Source of the DNA: Clostridium sp. Ade.TY
GTDB taxonomy: Bacteria; Bacillota; Clostridia; Clostridiales; Clostridiaceae
Length of the DNA: 64,000 nt
Direction: 5' to 3'
Assembly (NCBI RefSeq): GCF_000498355.1
Contig: NZ_AVSV01000027.1
Location: 1-64,000 of the forward strand
In this document: piece by piece, positions 45,766 to 55,554 of the stretch
How positions within the stretch are numbered: position 1 is the stretch's first letter
Layout: each line of letters begins with the position of its first letter
Notes under the pieces: generated by a model
Databases searched by the model: none
Told to the model about the DNA's origin: nothing
What the model saw: the letters and a program-made list of their open reading frames with translations, nothing else
Translations under genes and position numbers: made by a program

Positions 45766-45884
45766 ATTTTATAAGAAATTATATAATTATAGGTTATTAC
45801 ATATTAGTAATAATTTAATTATAATAATAGGCTTATACTATATAAAAAATATTAGATAGAAACTTATTAAAGGAGGAGATTTTG

Positions 45885-48530
45885 ATGTCAGATATAAAAA
45901 ACATTGAGACAACATATAATCCAAAAGAATTTGAAGATAGAATTTATAAAACTTGGGAAGATAAAAAATATTTTACTCCAAAGGTAGATAAGAATAAAAA
46001 ACCATATTCAATTATCATGCCTCCACCAAATATAACTGGTAAGTTACATTTAGGTCATGCACTTGATAATACACTTCAAGATATGCTTATAAGATTTAAG
46101 AGAATGCAAGGGTTTGAAACTCTATGGCTTCCAGGAGAAGATCATGCTTCAATAGCCACAGAAGTTAAGGTTGAAAATGAATTACTTAAGCAAGGTTTAA
46201 AGAAAAAAGAAATGGGAAGAGAAGCATTTCTTGAAAAAGTTTGGGAATGGACAGATGAATATAGAGATAGAATAAGAACTCAACTTAAAAAAATGGGTTG
46301 TTCAGCAGACTTTACTAGAGAAGCATTTACTATGGATGAGAACTTAAATAAAGCTGTTAAGCATGTATTTGTTAAGCTTTATAAAGAAGGTCTTATATAC
46401 CAAGGTAATAGAATAACTAATTGGTGTCCTAAGTGTCAAACAGCTCTTTCAGATGCAGAAATTGAATATGAAGAAAAAGCAGGACATTTTTGGCATATAA
46501 ATTATCCTCTTAAAAATGGAGAAGGATTTTTAGAAATAGCAACAACAAGACCAGAAACATTACTTGGAGATACAGCTGTTGCAGTTAATCCAAACGATGA
46601 AAGATTTAAACATCTTATTGGAGAAACTTTAATACTTCCTTTAGTAAATAGAGAAATTCCAATAGTTGCTGATGACTATGTAGATTTAGAATTTGGTACA
46701 GGTGCTGTAAAAATAACACCGGCTCATGATCCAAATGACTTTGAAGTTGGTAAAAGACATGGACTTCAAGAAATAAGAGTTATGGATGATAAGGGCTTCA
46801 TAAATGAAAAGGGTGGAAAATATGAAGGTCTTGAAAGATATGAAGCTAGAAAAGCCATAGTTAAAGATTTAGAAGAACTTGGACTATTAGTTAAAATAAA
46901 AGATCATAATCATAATGTAGGAACACACGATAGATGTGGTACGGTAATAGAACCAATAATATCAAAACAATGGTATGTAAAGATGCAATCTTTAGCAGAT
47001 CCAGCTATAGAAGTTGTTAAAAATGGAAAAACAAAGTTTGTTCCAGAAAGATTTGATAAAACATATTTTAACTGGATGGAAAATATACAAGATTGGTGTA
47101 TTTCAAGACAATTATGGTGGGGACATAGAATACCTGTATGGTACTGTAATGATTGCGGACATATAAATGTAAGTGAATCAGAAGTAACAACATGTGAAGC
47201 TTGTAAAAGCCATAATTTAAATCAAGAAACAGATGTTTTAGATACTTGGTTTAGTTCAGCACTATGGCCTTTCTCAACACTTGGTTGGCCAGAAAGAACT
47301 GATGATTTAGAATATTTTTATCCAACTAATACATTAGTTACAGGATATGATATTATATTCTTCTGGGTTGCTAGAATGATATTTAGTGGAATACATAACA
47401 TGGGAGAAACACCATTTGAAAATGTATTAATACACGGTATAATAAGAGATTCTGAAGGAAGAAAAATGAGTAAATCTTTAGGTAATGGAGTAGATCCACT
47501 TGAAGTTATTGATACTTATGGAGCGGACGCATTAAGATTTATGTTAGTTACTGGTAATGCACCAGGAAATGATATAAGATACTATCCTGAAAGAGTTGAA
47601 TCAGCAAGAAATTTTGCAAATAAAATTTGGAATGCTTCAAGATTTGTAATGATGAACTTAGACAGAGAATTAATGGATAAGTACAAAGATTCAAAAGAAT
47701 ATAGTTTAGCAGATAGATGGATACTTTCAAATTTAAATACATTAGTTAAAGAAGTTACAGAAAACATGGATAAATTTGAACTTGGAATAGCTCTTCAAAA
47801 GATTTATGATTTTATGTGGAATGAATTCTGTGATTGGTATATAGAACTTGTAAAACCTGTATTATATGGTGATGATGAAAAAGCTAAAGGTATAGTTTAT
47901 AATGTATTATTTAATGTTTTAGAATCAGGACTTAAATTACTTCATCCTGTAATGCCATTTATAACAGAAGAAATATTTACTCATTTAAATGATAAAGAAG
48001 AAACAATAACATTATCAGCTTGGCCAGAATATAGAGAAGAATTAAATGATAAAAAAGCAGAAGTTGATATGGCATTTATTATAGAAGCTATTAAAAATTT
48101 AAGAAACTTAAGAGCAGAAATGAATGTTAAACCTTCAAGAAAAGCAAATGTTATTTGTTATATATCAGATGAAGCTAAAGATGCATTTAAAAATGGAGCT
48201 GCTTATATTGAAAAGTTAGCATCAGCATCAAATGTTTCATTTATAGAAAGTAAAGATGAAGTTCCAGAAAATGCTGTATCATTAGTTGTTAAAGGTGGAG
48301 AATTATTTATGCCACTTCTTGACTTAGTTGATAGAGAAAAAGAACTTGAAAGATTAAATAAGGAACTTAAGAAGCTAGAAGGAGAAATCGAAAGAATAGA
48401 TAAAAAACTTTCAAATCAAGGTTTTGTTGCTAAGGCTCCTGAAAAAGTAGTTCTTGGAGAGAAAGAGAAAAGAGAAAAGTATGTTGAAATGTTAGAGGCT
48501 GTTAAAGGCAGAATTGATACATTAAAATAA
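45885..48530 (+). CDS. valS: Valyl-tRNA synthetase
   Basis: An 881-residue class Ia synthetase that charges tRNA-Val. The HIGH-type motif is in [14 protein letters not shown] (about 45-58), the editing (CP1) domain follows with [13 protein letters not shown] and THDRCGT, the KMSKS signature is in [11 protein letters not shown] (about 526-536), and a C-terminal coiled coil (about 815-880, [20 protein letters not shown]) is present. Full length. The ATG at 45885 has AGGAGG 8 nt upstream; a TTG one codon earlier is less likely. Regulated by the T-box leader. Confidence 0.97.
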   Translation: MSDIKNIETTYNPKEFEDRIYKTWEDKKYFTPKVDKNKKPYSIIMPPPNITGKLHLGHALDNTLQDMLIRFKRMQGFETLWLPGEDHASIATEVKVENELLKQGLKKKEMGREAFLEKVWEWTDEYRDRIRTQLKKMGCSADFTREAFTMDENLNKAVKHVFVKLYKEGLIYQGNRITNWCPKCQTALSDAEIEYEEKAGHFWHINYPLKNGEGFLEIATTRPETLLGDTAVAVNPNDERFKHLIGETLILPLVNREIPIVADDYVDLEFGTGAVKITPAHDPNDFEVGKRHGLQEIRVMDDKGFINEKGGKYEGLERYEARKAIVKDLEELGLLVKIKDHNHNVGTHDRCGTVIEPIISKQWYVKMQSLADPAIEVVKNGKTKFVPERFDKTYFNWMENIQDWCISRQLWWGHRIPVWYCNDCGHINVSESEVTTCEACKSHNLNQETDVLDTWFSSALWPFSTLGWPERTDDLEYFYPTNTLVTGYDIIFFWVARMIFSGIHNMGETPFENVLIHGIIRDSEGRKMSKSLGNGVDPLEVIDTYGADALRFMLVTGNAPGNDIRYYPERVESARNFANKIWNASRFVMMNLDRELMDKYKDSKEYSLADRWILSNLNTLVKEVTENMDKFELGIALQKIYDFMWNEFCDWYIELVKPVLYGDDEKAKGIVYNVLFNVLESGLKLLHPVMPFITEEIFTHLNDKEETITLSAWPEYREELNDKKAEVDMAFIIEAIKNLRNLRAEMNVKPSRKANVICYISDEAKDAFKNGAAYIEKLASASNVSFIESKDEVPENAVSLVVKGGELFMPLLDLVDREKELERLNKELKKLEGEIERIDKKLSNQGFVAKAPEKVVLGEKEKREKYVEMLEAVKGRIDTLK

Positions 48531-48540
48531 TTTAATATTA

Positions 48541-48571
48541 GGCGTTGGTAAATTTATTTACCAACGCTTTT
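48541..48571 (+). terminator. Terminator of valS
   Basis: GCGTTGGTAAAT and ATTTACCAACGC form a perfect 12-bp stem followed by TTTT. Confidence 0.85.
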
Positions 48572-48594
48572 AAATAATGAGAGGATAAATACAT

Positions 48595-49257
48595 ATGGAT
48601 AAATTGACAGAGCAAGAAAGTTTAAAATTTAAAGAAATAATGGAAAATGAAGATTTTTTTTTGTGGCGTGATCTTACAAAGACATATGAATTTGCAATAC
48701 AAGAGATAAGTACAAAACTTAATATATTAAACGATGAATTTAAAATAATGCATGATTATAATCCAATAGAGCATATTAAAACTAGAATTAAAAAGCCTAA
48801 AAGTATAATTCAAAAGCTTATTAATAAAGGTATAGACCCTACAATTCAAAATGTAGAAAAATATTTAAAAGATATAGCTGGAGTTAGAGTTATATGTTCA
48901 TTTACAGAGGATATATATAGAATTTTTGATATATTGACAAATCAAGATGATATAGAAGTGATTGAGGTTAAAGATTATATAAAAAATCCAAAAGAAAATG
49001 GATATAGAAGTTTACATGCTGTAATAACAATTCCTGTATTTTTATCAACTGGAACTAAGTATATGCCAGTTGAAATTCAAATAAGAACTATAGCAATGGA
49101 TTTTTGGGCAAGCTTAGAACATAAAATGTATTATAAATATAAAAATAAGAATCTTGAAAAAATATCTTTTGATTTAAAAGAATGTGCGGATATGATATAT
49201 CTTTTAGATGAGAAGATGGAAAATATAAAAAATGAAATAAGTAAATTAGAAAAATAA
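48595..49257 (+). CDS. Small alarmone synthetase (RelQ/YjbM-type GTP pyrophosphokinase)
   Basis: A 220-residue single-domain (p)ppGpp synthetase lacking hydrolase and regulatory domains. Family landmarks are HIKTRIKKPKSIIQKL, DIAGVRVICSFTEDIY, ENGYRSLHAVI (about 140-150) and the acceptor-site EIQIRTIAMDFWASLEHK. The RxKxP and Y-R-S-L-H set identifies RelA/SpoT synthetase activity. The C-terminal helices (about 195-220) would support tetramer formation as in RelQ. It follows valS but is separated by a terminator; a functional link to amino-acid starvation is plausible. GAGAGG precedes the ATG. Confidence 0.9.
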   Translation: MDKLTEQESLKFKEIMENEDFFLWRDLTKTYEFAIQEISTKLNILNDEFKIMHDYNPIEHIKTRIKKPKSIIQKLINKGIDPTIQNVEKYLKDIAGVRVICSFTEDIYRIFDILTNQDDIEVIEVKDYIKNPKENGYRSLHAVITIPVFLSTGTKYMPVEIQIRTIAMDFWASLEHKMYYKYKNKNLEKISFDLKECADMIYLLDEKMENIKNEISKLEK

Positions 49258-49281
49258 AAAAAGGCTTTAAGCCTTTTTTTA
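49256..49281 (+). terminator. Bidirectional terminator
   Basis: AAAAAAAGGCTT and AAGCCTTTTTTT form a short GC-closed stem between two convergent genes, with A- and T-tracts on both sides. Confidence 0.8.
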
Positions 49282-50538
49282 TTTTTTAGCTACATCGCAT
49301 TTACCATGATCTATAGCCTTTAAGTCAACTTCACCAAACATAGCTTTAGAGAAATTATCTCCGAAGTTTATTGCTTCTTGAATTTGTTCTTCTGAAGCTC
49401 TGAATTTAACTTTTAAACCTGGATTTACTAATTTCATTTTTAATTCTTCTAATCTGTGTTCTATTCTTGGAACAGCTTCTCCACTCCAACCGTATGATCC
49501 AAAGGCACCAGCAAATTTACCACCATGAATTATAGGGTTTAAATTTGCAAGTAACATTCTAATTGGTGGAAGTAATTCATTTACTATAGTTGGTGAACCA
49601 AATAATATACCATCTGATTCTTCGATGTTTTTAAGGATTTCTCCTGTTTCATGTTCTATAACATCAAACATTTTAACTTCTACATTATGATCCTTTTTAA
49701 TACCTTCAGCTATATGTTCTGCTAACTCTTTAGTATATCCATATGCAGAAACATAACAAATAGTAACTTTTTTATCTCCTGTTATATCATGTTTTACTGG
49801 AGTACTCCATTCTTTATATGCTTCTACTATAGCCCATGGATTATCTCTAAGTACAGGTCCGTGTCCAGGACAAATTATATCAATATCTAAATCTTTTATT
49901 TTATTGATAGCTTTTAATACAAATGGTTTAAAAGGTCCTAAAATACAATCATAATAATAGATTAGAGCTTTGTTATAATCTTCTTTACTTGGAATTAAGT
50001 CATTAAAGATTTCTTCACATGAGTAATGACTTCCAAATGAGTCACAAGTCATTAAAACTTTGTCTTCAACTACATAAGTATACATTGAATCAGGCCAATG
50101 TAAAAATGGTGCAGAAATGAATTTTAATGTTTTATTTCCAAGAGATAAAGTATCGCCATCTTTAGCAACTATATACTCAAAATCTCTATTTATAATTTCT
50201 TTTAAGAAATTAATTGCTTGCATTGAACCAACAACTTTAGCATGTGGAGCAAGGTCAAGTATTTTACCAACTGATCCAGCATGATCAGGTTCTGTGTGAT
50301 CAACTATTATATAGTCTATATCAGATGGTTTTATATCTAAAGTTTCAAGTGTTTTTAAATATTCATCAAAACATTTTTCTTTTACAGTTTCAAATAAAGC
50401 AACTTTTTCGCTTCCCTTAACAACATATGAATTATAAGTTGTTCCATATGGAGTATACATAATAATATCAAATACTCTTAAATTTGGATCTAATGCACCT
50501 ACCCAGTGGATATCTTTTTTAATCTCAACATTTTTCAT
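49279..50538 (-). CDS. fprA: FprA-family flavodiiron protein
   Basis: A 419-residue A-type flavoprotein that reduces O2 to water (and possibly NO to N2O) in anaerobes. The metallo-beta-lactamase-like diiron domain has HTEPDHAG (about residues 80-87) and further ligands in FLHWPDSMY, DSFGSHYS and CPGHGPVL. The C-terminal flavodoxin domain starts near residue 252 with SAYGYTKELAEHI. I chose the ATG at 50538 with GAGG 8 nt upstream; the in-frame GTG 9 nt earlier overlaps that site. Single gene. Electron donor (rubredoxin or NADH enzyme) is not adjacent. Confidence 0.93.
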   Translation of the reverse strand: MKNVEIKKDIHWVGALDPNLRVFDIIMYTPYGTTYNSYVVKGSEKVALFETVKEKCFDEYLKTLETLDIKPSDIDYIIVDHTEPDHAGSVGKILDLAPHAKVVGSMQAINFLKEIINRDFEYIVAKDGDTLSLGNKTLKFISAPFLHWPDSMYTYVVEDKVLMTCDSFGSHYSCEEIFNDLIPSKEDYNKALIYYYDCILGPFKPFVLKAINKIKDLDIDIICPGHGPVLRDNPWAIVEAYKEWSTPVKHDITGDKKVTICYVSAYGYTKELAEHIAEGIKKDHNVEVKMFDVIEHETGEILKNIEESDGILFGSPTIVNELLPPIRMLLANLNPIIHGGKFAGAFGSYGWSGEAVPRIEHRLEELKMKLVNPGLKVKFRASEEQIQEAINFGDNFSKAMFGEVDLKAIDHGKCDVAKK

Positions 50539-50769
50539 TTTGAACACCTCTTACTAATAATACTTTTTATTAAATAATAAATATTAATCCGACTAATTTT
50601 ATGATAGCAAAAAAACAATTTATTGTAAATGATAAATTGTCATTTATTAGATAAATTTAGAAAAATATAATATAATTATATTATAAGCTTTTAATGATAA
50701 AATATTTGTATTTAAAATATTAATAGTGTTAAATTATAATTAATAGAAAAGATTAATAGGAGAAAATGT

Positions 50770-52062
50770 ATGAACTATAAAGAAGCAATGGAATACATAA
50801 AAGAGGTTGGTAATTTTGGTTCAAATTATGGACTTGAAAGAACTGAGAGGATTTTAGAGTTACTTGGTAATCCACATAAAAAAATTAAATGTATACATAT
50901 AGCAGGAACAAATGGAAAAGGGTCTACTACAGCTATTCTTAATTCTATCTTAATTGAAGAAGGATTTAGAGTAGGTATGTATACATCTCCATTTTTAGAA
51001 GAGTTCGAAGAAAGAATTCAAATAAATAAAAAGAATATAAAAAAAGATGAGTTAGCATCTACAATAGAAATTATAAAAAAAGCAGTGGATAAAGTTATTG
51101 AAGAGGGATATAGTCATCCAACAGAATTTGAAATAATAACTTGTTTAATGTTTGAATATTTTTATAAAAATAAGGTTGATTATGCATTAATAGAAGTTGG
51201 ACTTGGAGGTAGACTTGATTCTACTAATGTAATAAATCCAGTTTTAACTATTATAACTTCAATAGGACTAGACCATATGAATTTGTTGGGTAATACAATT
51301 GAAGAGATAGCAAGAGAAAAAGGCGGAATAATAAAGCCTAATGTTCCTTTAATATTATACCCACAAAAAAAATCTGTTAAAGAAGAACTTTTAAGTATAG
51401 CAAAAGAAAAAAAATCAAAAGTTTATATAGTGGATGAAAAAGATGCTAAATTAATAAATATAAATAAAAAAGAGTTTTATCAAGAAATTGAAATTAAAGG
51501 ATTTTTTAAAAAATATAAAGTAGAACTTAGACTTTTAGGAAAGCATCAAATACTAAATTGTCAAGTAGCTATAAATGCAGTTGAAGTTTTATCTAAAATA
51601 GAAGGATTTAATATTAAAAATATTGAAAAAGGAATATCTAATGCTAAATGGATAGGAAGATTAGAAGTATTAAAAGAAAAACCACTTGTAGTAATAGATG
51701 GGGCTCATAATATACAAGGGATAAAAATGCTTAAAAATAATATATTAGAATATTTCAATTATAATAATATGTATTTATTAATTGGAATTTTAAGCGATAA
51801 ACAAGTGGATGATATGATAAATGAGATAGTTCCTTTAAGTAAAAAGGTAATTGCATTAACACCACATAGTGATAGAGCTGAACTTGCAAGTGAATTGAAG
51901 TTACATATAGAAAAGGTAAATAAAAATGTTTTAAGCTTTGAAAATTATGAAGATGGATTAGAAGAAGTATTAAAAGATGCTAAAGATGATGATTTAGTTT
52001 TAGTTACAGGTTCTCTTTATATGATAGGAGATATTAGAAAAATAATAAATAAAAAAAAGTAA
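50770..52062 (+). CDS. folC: Folylpolyglutamate synthase / dihydrofolate synthase
   Basis: A 430-residue Mur-ligase-family enzyme that adds glutamates to folates (and may make dihydrofolate from dihydropteroate). The ATP site is HIAGTNGKGSTTAILN (about 43-58), followed by MYTSPFLEEFEERIQI, EVGLGGRLDSTNVI and ITSIGLDHMNLLGNT. The C-terminal domain has VIDGAHNIQGIKML. Full length. TAGGAGAAA precedes the ATG. It lies alone between fprA (divergent) and a terminator. The 50580-50720 gap is AT-rich and must hold both promoters, but none is clear. Confidence 0.93.
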   Translation: MNYKEAMEYIKEVGNFGSNYGLERTERILELLGNPHKKIKCIHIAGTNGKGSTTAILNSILIEEGFRVGMYTSPFLEEFEERIQINKKNIKKDELASTIEIIKKAVDKVIEEGYSHPTEFEIITCLMFEYFYKNKVDYALIEVGLGGRLDSTNVINPVLTIITSIGLDHMNLLGNTIEEIAREKGGIIKPNVPLILYPQKKSVKEELLSIAKEKKSKVYIVDEKDAKLININKKEFYQEIEIKGFFKKYKVELRLLGKHQILNCQVAINAVEVLSKIEGFNIKNIEKGISNAKWIGRLEVLKEKPLVVIDGAHNIQGIKMLKNNILEYFNYNNMYLLIGILSDKQVDDMINEIVPLSKKVIALTPHSDRAELASELKLHIEKVNKNVLSFENYEDGLEEVLKDAKDDDLVLVTGSLYMIGDIRKIINKKK

Positions 52063-52084
52063 GCTAATTTTAGCTTACTTTTTA
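52051..52084 (+). terminator. Bidirectional terminator after folC
   Basis: AAAAAAGTAAGCTAA and TTAGCTTACTTTTT form the stem. It also overlaps the last codons of the convergent TSCPD gene. Confidence 0.85.
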
Positions 52085-52323
52085 TTTTTATATTCTTTTA
52101 ATGCCTTTGATAGTTGATCAGGACATGAAGTATCTTTAGTTCCACATTTTATGCCTTCAAGCTTTGATATGGCATCATTTATGTTCATACCTTCTACTAA
52201 TTTAGATATTCCAAAAAGATTTCCAGGACATCCTCTAACGAATTCAACAGACTTTATTATATCATTACAAACGTCAATGTGTATTTCAGTTGAACAAACC
52301 CCAGATGTTTTATAAGTGTACAT
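52075..52323 (-). CDS. Small TSCPD-domain protein (TIGR03905-like)
   Basis: An 82-residue cysteine-containing protein. The sequence MYTYKTSGVCSTEIHIDV, the block VRGCPGNLFGISKLVEGM and GIKCGTKDTSCPDQLSKAL match the TSCPD domain, which also occurs at the C-terminus of some ribonucleotide reductases. Five cysteines could bind metal. I chose the ATG at 52323 with GGAGGT upstream; a TTG 15 nt earlier lies in that ribosome site. Function unknown. Confidence 0.8.
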   Translation of the reverse strand: MYTYKTSGVCSTEIHIDVCNDIIKSVEFVRGCPGNLFGISKLVEGMNINDAISKLEGIKCGTKDTSCPDQLSKALKEYKNKK

Positions 52324-52458
52324 TAAACCTACCTCCAATTATAAAGTGTACAAGTATATTATATTTGGAATTTATAAAGAAATAAAGTATAATTTGTCGC
52401 TAATTCAATAAATAATTCATATTATATAGAGGTAAGTCTTTTAAAGGAGGTGTTAACA

Positions 52459-53340
52459 ATAAATAATATATATGTTTGCAATACTGTAGATGATTGTATT
52501 AAAAAACTAAATATAGATAATTTTAAACTGGATACTTTGCAATTGAAAAGGTTTGAAAAAAAATCTATAAGACCTATATCTATAGATATAAGAGAAGATA
52601 AATGTATAGTAGTAAATAATTTTGATGGGACTATATCAAACATTGATATTAAAAGTTTTACTGAATGCAATAGGCAATATATATGCCCAAGCCCTAGAGA
52701 TGTGAAAATATATGAAGAATATGCTTATATATGTAGTGATGAAGCGAATTCTATAATAATTTATAATATAATGAAAAATAGTATAGAAATGCAATTAAAA
52801 ACTGGAATAGCACCAAATAGTATTGTATTATGTGAAGATACAAAAATGCTATTTTGTTCTAATTTACTAGAAGATACTATATCAATTATAGATTTAAATA
52901 ACAATGGAGTTTTAGGGGAAGTAAAAGTTGGAAAATATCCAATAAAAGTAAAATTATCTGGAGATAAAAAATTTATATATGTATGTGAAAGTAATTTTGA
53001 TGAAGATAGTAAAGGATATATAAGTATTTACTCTTTAAATAATTTTAATTTAGAAAAACGAATAACTACTGGAAAGACACCAATTGATATGTATGAAGAT
53101 AAGGGATTATTGTATGTTGCAGACTTTGAAGGGGGGAGTATAAACTTAATAAACATAAGAGAAGGAAAGGAAGAAGGAAGGTTATTTTTAGGTGGGATGC
53201 CAAATGGAGTATTAAAGCATGAAGAAAAAATATATGTTACAGATTACTTTAATGGGAATTTATATCAAATTGATGAAAAGTTTGAAAAAATAAAAATCAT
53301 TGCAATAGGTAATGAACCTAATGCAATGATCATAGTTTAA
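52459..53340 (+). CDS. Beta-propeller (YncE-like) repeat protein, apparent AUA start
   Basis: A 293-residue protein built of repeated ~40-residue units of a beta-propeller: KVGKYPIKVKLSGDKKFIYV, TTGKTPIDMYEDKGLLYVAD, GGMPNGVLKHEEKIYVTD. There is no signal peptide. No ATG, GTG or TTG sits at a proper distance from its perfect AAAGGAGG site (52443-52450). The only in-frame GTG (52450) begins inside that site. An ATA codon at 52459 is placed 8 nt downstream and gives the natural N-terminus NNIYVCNT. The start is therefore probably a rare AUA or a point mutation. Function unknown; binding or scaffold roles are typical. Confidence 0.7.
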   Translation: MNNIYVCNTVDDCIKKLNIDNFKLDTLQLKRFEKKSIRPISIDIREDKCIVVNNFDGTISNIDIKSFTECNRQYICPSPRDVKIYEEYAYICSDEANSIIIYNIMKNSIEMQLKTGIAPNSIVLCEDTKMLFCSNLLEDTISIIDLNNNGVLGEVKVGKYPIKVKLSGDKKFIYVCESNFDEDSKGYISIYSLNNFNLEKRITTGKTPIDMYEDKGLLYVADFEGGSINLINIREGKEEGRLFLGGMPNGVLKHEEKIYVTDYFNGNLYQIDEKFEKIKIIAIGNEPNAMIIV

Positions 53341-53873
53341 TTTAAATCGTCAAAAAGTAAATTTATGATTTGATTATAAATTTCAGAAGGATTTTCCTGC
53401 CACTTGTTACAAAGATAAGTGGCTTGTTTTTTTGTTGGAACTTGTAGTTTCAATTCTATTAATGGAGAATCATCTTCTAATGCTTTAATATCTACAATAA
53501 AGCTATCATTTGGACCAATTGTATAATCGCTATGTATAGTTAATTCTTTTTTTATTAAATCTATATGTGACTTAATATATTCATTTATAAGTGATATCTT
53601 TGAGGGAGATATTCTATCTTGGAAAAATGAAAGAACTCCTTCTCCTTTATCGGTAACTTTTAATAATTTTTTATCCATTACTTCAGCATACTCTATAAAA
53701 TTTGCTTCGTTAAGTTCTGTTACGTATTGTTGAAGAGTAAAATAGTTAATAAAGCTATTTTCAAGCACTATTTCTGTAAGTTGAGTATTAGAAATAGGAT
53801 GTTTTAATGATTTTAAAATATATAAAAGCAATAATTTATTTTCTGCTAATTCTAATGAATTTTCTTCGTACAT
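53337..53873 (-). CDS. DUF4364-like winged-helix protein
   Basis: A 178-residue protein. The N-terminal ~75 residues form a likely winged helix (LAENKLLLLYILKSLKHPIS, then TLQQYVTELNEANFIEY and LLKVTDKGEGVL), resembling PadR-like or DUF4364 DNA-binding proteins of clostridia. The C-terminal half is a beta-rich domain. It overlaps the convergent propeller gene by 4 nt at their stops. The start lies about 8 nt after a GGAGG-type site (read on the minus strand). A regulatory role is inferred from the fold; targets unknown. Confidence 0.75.
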   Translation of the reverse strand: MYEENSLELAENKLLLLYILKSLKHPISNTQLTEIVLENSFINYFTLQQYVTELNEANFIEYAEVMDKKLLKVTDKGEGVLSFFQDRISPSKISLINEYIKSHIDLIKKELTIHSDYTIGPNDSFIVDIKALEDDSPLIELKLQVPTKKQATYLCNKWQENPSEIYNQIINLLFDDLN

Positions 53874-53992
53874 AATTAAGCCTCCATCTATCTAGATATA
53901 TTTTTAATTATAGCATAAATTTTTGAATAATGAATATAGTGACAATAAATAAAATATAAATGATATATAATAATAAGTAAAAGAGAGGATTA

Positions 53993-54751
53993 ATGAAAAA
54001 CAAGAAAAATATTTTTATATTAATAGTAATTATAATTTTAATTAGTATTACTACTTTTTTAAGATTTCAAAAAATCGCCTTAGAAACAATAGGAAATGAA
54101 AATAAATTACCTATACATTCTGTAGAAACTAAAAATAAAGAAATAGCATTAACATTTGATATAAATTGGGCTGAGAAAGATTATTTGCCTGATATATTAA
54201 ATTTATTAGAAAAGTATAATGTTAAGGCTACATTTTTTATAATAGGTAAATGGGTTAATTATACAGATGAAAATTTGAAAAATTTAAAACTTATAAATGA
54301 AAAAGGTCATGATATAGGTAACCATAGTTATATACATCCAAATTTTTCAGGGCTTAGTGATGAACTTATAGAAAAAGAGATAGTTAGAACTGAAAAAATA
54401 ATATATGATGCTATAGGAGTAAAGACAAATTTATTTAGATTTCCAAGTGGAGATTACTCAAATAATGCAATAAAAAAGGTAGAAAGTATGGGATATATAC
54501 CAATACAATGGAATGTAGATTCTGTTGATTGGAGAGAAGATGGAAAAGATAAAGAATATAAAAGGGTTAAAGATAAAGTTAAAGAGGGGTCAATAGTTCT
54601 TTATCACAATAATGCAAAATATACTGTTGATAATGTTGAAAGATTAATAAAAGAACTTAAAAACGAAGGATATTCTTTTAAAAAAGTTAGTGAAATGGTT
54701 GAAAAAGAAAATTATTATATAGATTCTGAAGGTATACAGCATAAAAAATAA
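53993..54751 (+). CDS. pdaB: PdaB-type polysaccharide deacetylase
   Basis: A 252-residue protein with an N-terminal membrane anchor or signal (about 5-23) and a NodB-homology domain. The first motif is ALTFDINW with Asp56, which replaces the usual TFDDG in the way PdaB proteins do. The zinc histidines are His111 and His115 in GNHSYIHPNF, followed by RFPSGDYS and QWNVDSVDWRE, and SIVLYHNN near the end. In Bacillus, PdaB is needed for spore stability, so a sporulation role is likely. AGAGAGG precedes the ATG; no sporulation-sigma promoter was identified. Confidence 0.83.
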   Translation: MKNKKNIFILIVIIILISITTFLRFQKIALETIGNENKLPIHSVETKNKEIALTFDINWAEKDYLPDILNLLEKYNVKATFFIIGKWVNYTDENLKNLKLINEKGHDIGNHSYIHPNFSGLSDELIEKEIVRTEKIIYDAIGVKTNLFRFPSGDYSNNAIKKVESMGYIPIQWNVDSVDWREDGKDKEYKRVKDKVKEGSIVLYHNNAKYTVDNVERLIKELKNEGYSFKKVSEMVEKENYYIDSEGIQHKK

Positions 54752-54859
54752 TAAATTATATTGAAAATTGAATAAATTATGTATTATAATGGAAATGTAC
54801 TAGTGTGGGGTCATTAAAATTTATAAAATACTTAATTACAAAGGGAGAGAGGGGTTACA

Positions 54860-55513
54860 ATGGATAATTTAATGTTAAACAACAAAATTTATCTTGAAGG
54901 AAAGGTAGTTTCAGAATTAGAGTATAGTCACGAAATGTATGGGGAAGGATTTTATACTTTTAATCTAGAAGTTCAAAGGTTAAGTGATTCAACAGACTTA
55001 CTTAATATAACGATTTCAGAAAGATTATTAGCTGATTTTGATGTGAGTTTAGGAAGAGACGTTATAGTGGAAGGACAATTAAGATCATATAATAAGTTTG
55101 TAGATGGATCTAATAAACTTATACTTACTGTATTTGCTAGAAATATTGAACCTTGTATAGAAAGAAGTAAAAATCCAAATGAAATATATTTAGATGGTTT
55201 TATATGTAAAGAACCAGTATATAGAACTACACCATTTGGAAGAGAAATAGCAGATGTTTTATTAGCTGTTAATAGAGCATATAATAAATCAGATTATATT
55301 CCAACAATTGCATGGGGAAGAAATTCAAGATTTTGTAAAGCTTTAGAAGTTGGAGATAATATTAAAGTATGGGGTAGATTACAAAGTAGAGAATATCAAA
55401 AGAAAGTATCAGAAACAGAAGTAATAAAGAAGATTGCGTATGAAGTTTCTATTTCAAAAATGGAAAGAGTAAAAAAAGATGAGGTTTGTGAGCACGAAGA
55501 AGGTGCTGTTTAA
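54860..55513 (+). CDS. SSB-like protein with two OB-fold domains
   Basis: A 217-residue protein with two SSB-type OB folds in tandem: about 5-100 (NKIYLEGKVVSELEYSHEMY, then GRDVIVEGQLRSYNKF) and about 105-205 (NEIYLDGFICKEPVYRTTPF, then IPTIAWGRNSRFCKALEVGD and IKVWGRLQSREY). It is longer than the usual ~150-residue Ssb and lacks the acidic DDDxPF-like tip, ending in CEHEEGAV. It may act in recombination or repair as a single-chain dimer of OB folds. AGGGAGAG precedes the ATG. It stands alone. Confidence 0.8.
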   Translation: MDNLMLNNKIYLEGKVVSELEYSHEMYGEGFYTFNLEVQRLSDSTDLLNITISERLLADFDVSLGRDVIVEGQLRSYNKFVDGSNKLILTVFARNIEPCIERSKNPNEIYLDGFICKEPVYRTTPFGREIADVLLAVNRAYNKSDYIPTIAWGRNSRFCKALEVGDNIKVWGRLQSREYQKKVSETEVIKKIAYEVSISKMERVKKDEVCEHEEGAV

Positions 55514-55518
55514 TATTG

Positions 55519-55553
55519 AAAAAAAGGTATTTGAAATTTCAAATACCTTTTTT
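55519..55553 (+). terminator. Bidirectional terminator
   Basis: AAAAAAGGTATTTGAAATTTCAAATACCTTTTTT is a perfect inverted repeat (arms AAGGTATTTGAAA and TTTCAAATACCTT) between two convergent genes. Confidence 0.88.
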
Positions 55554-55554
55554 A

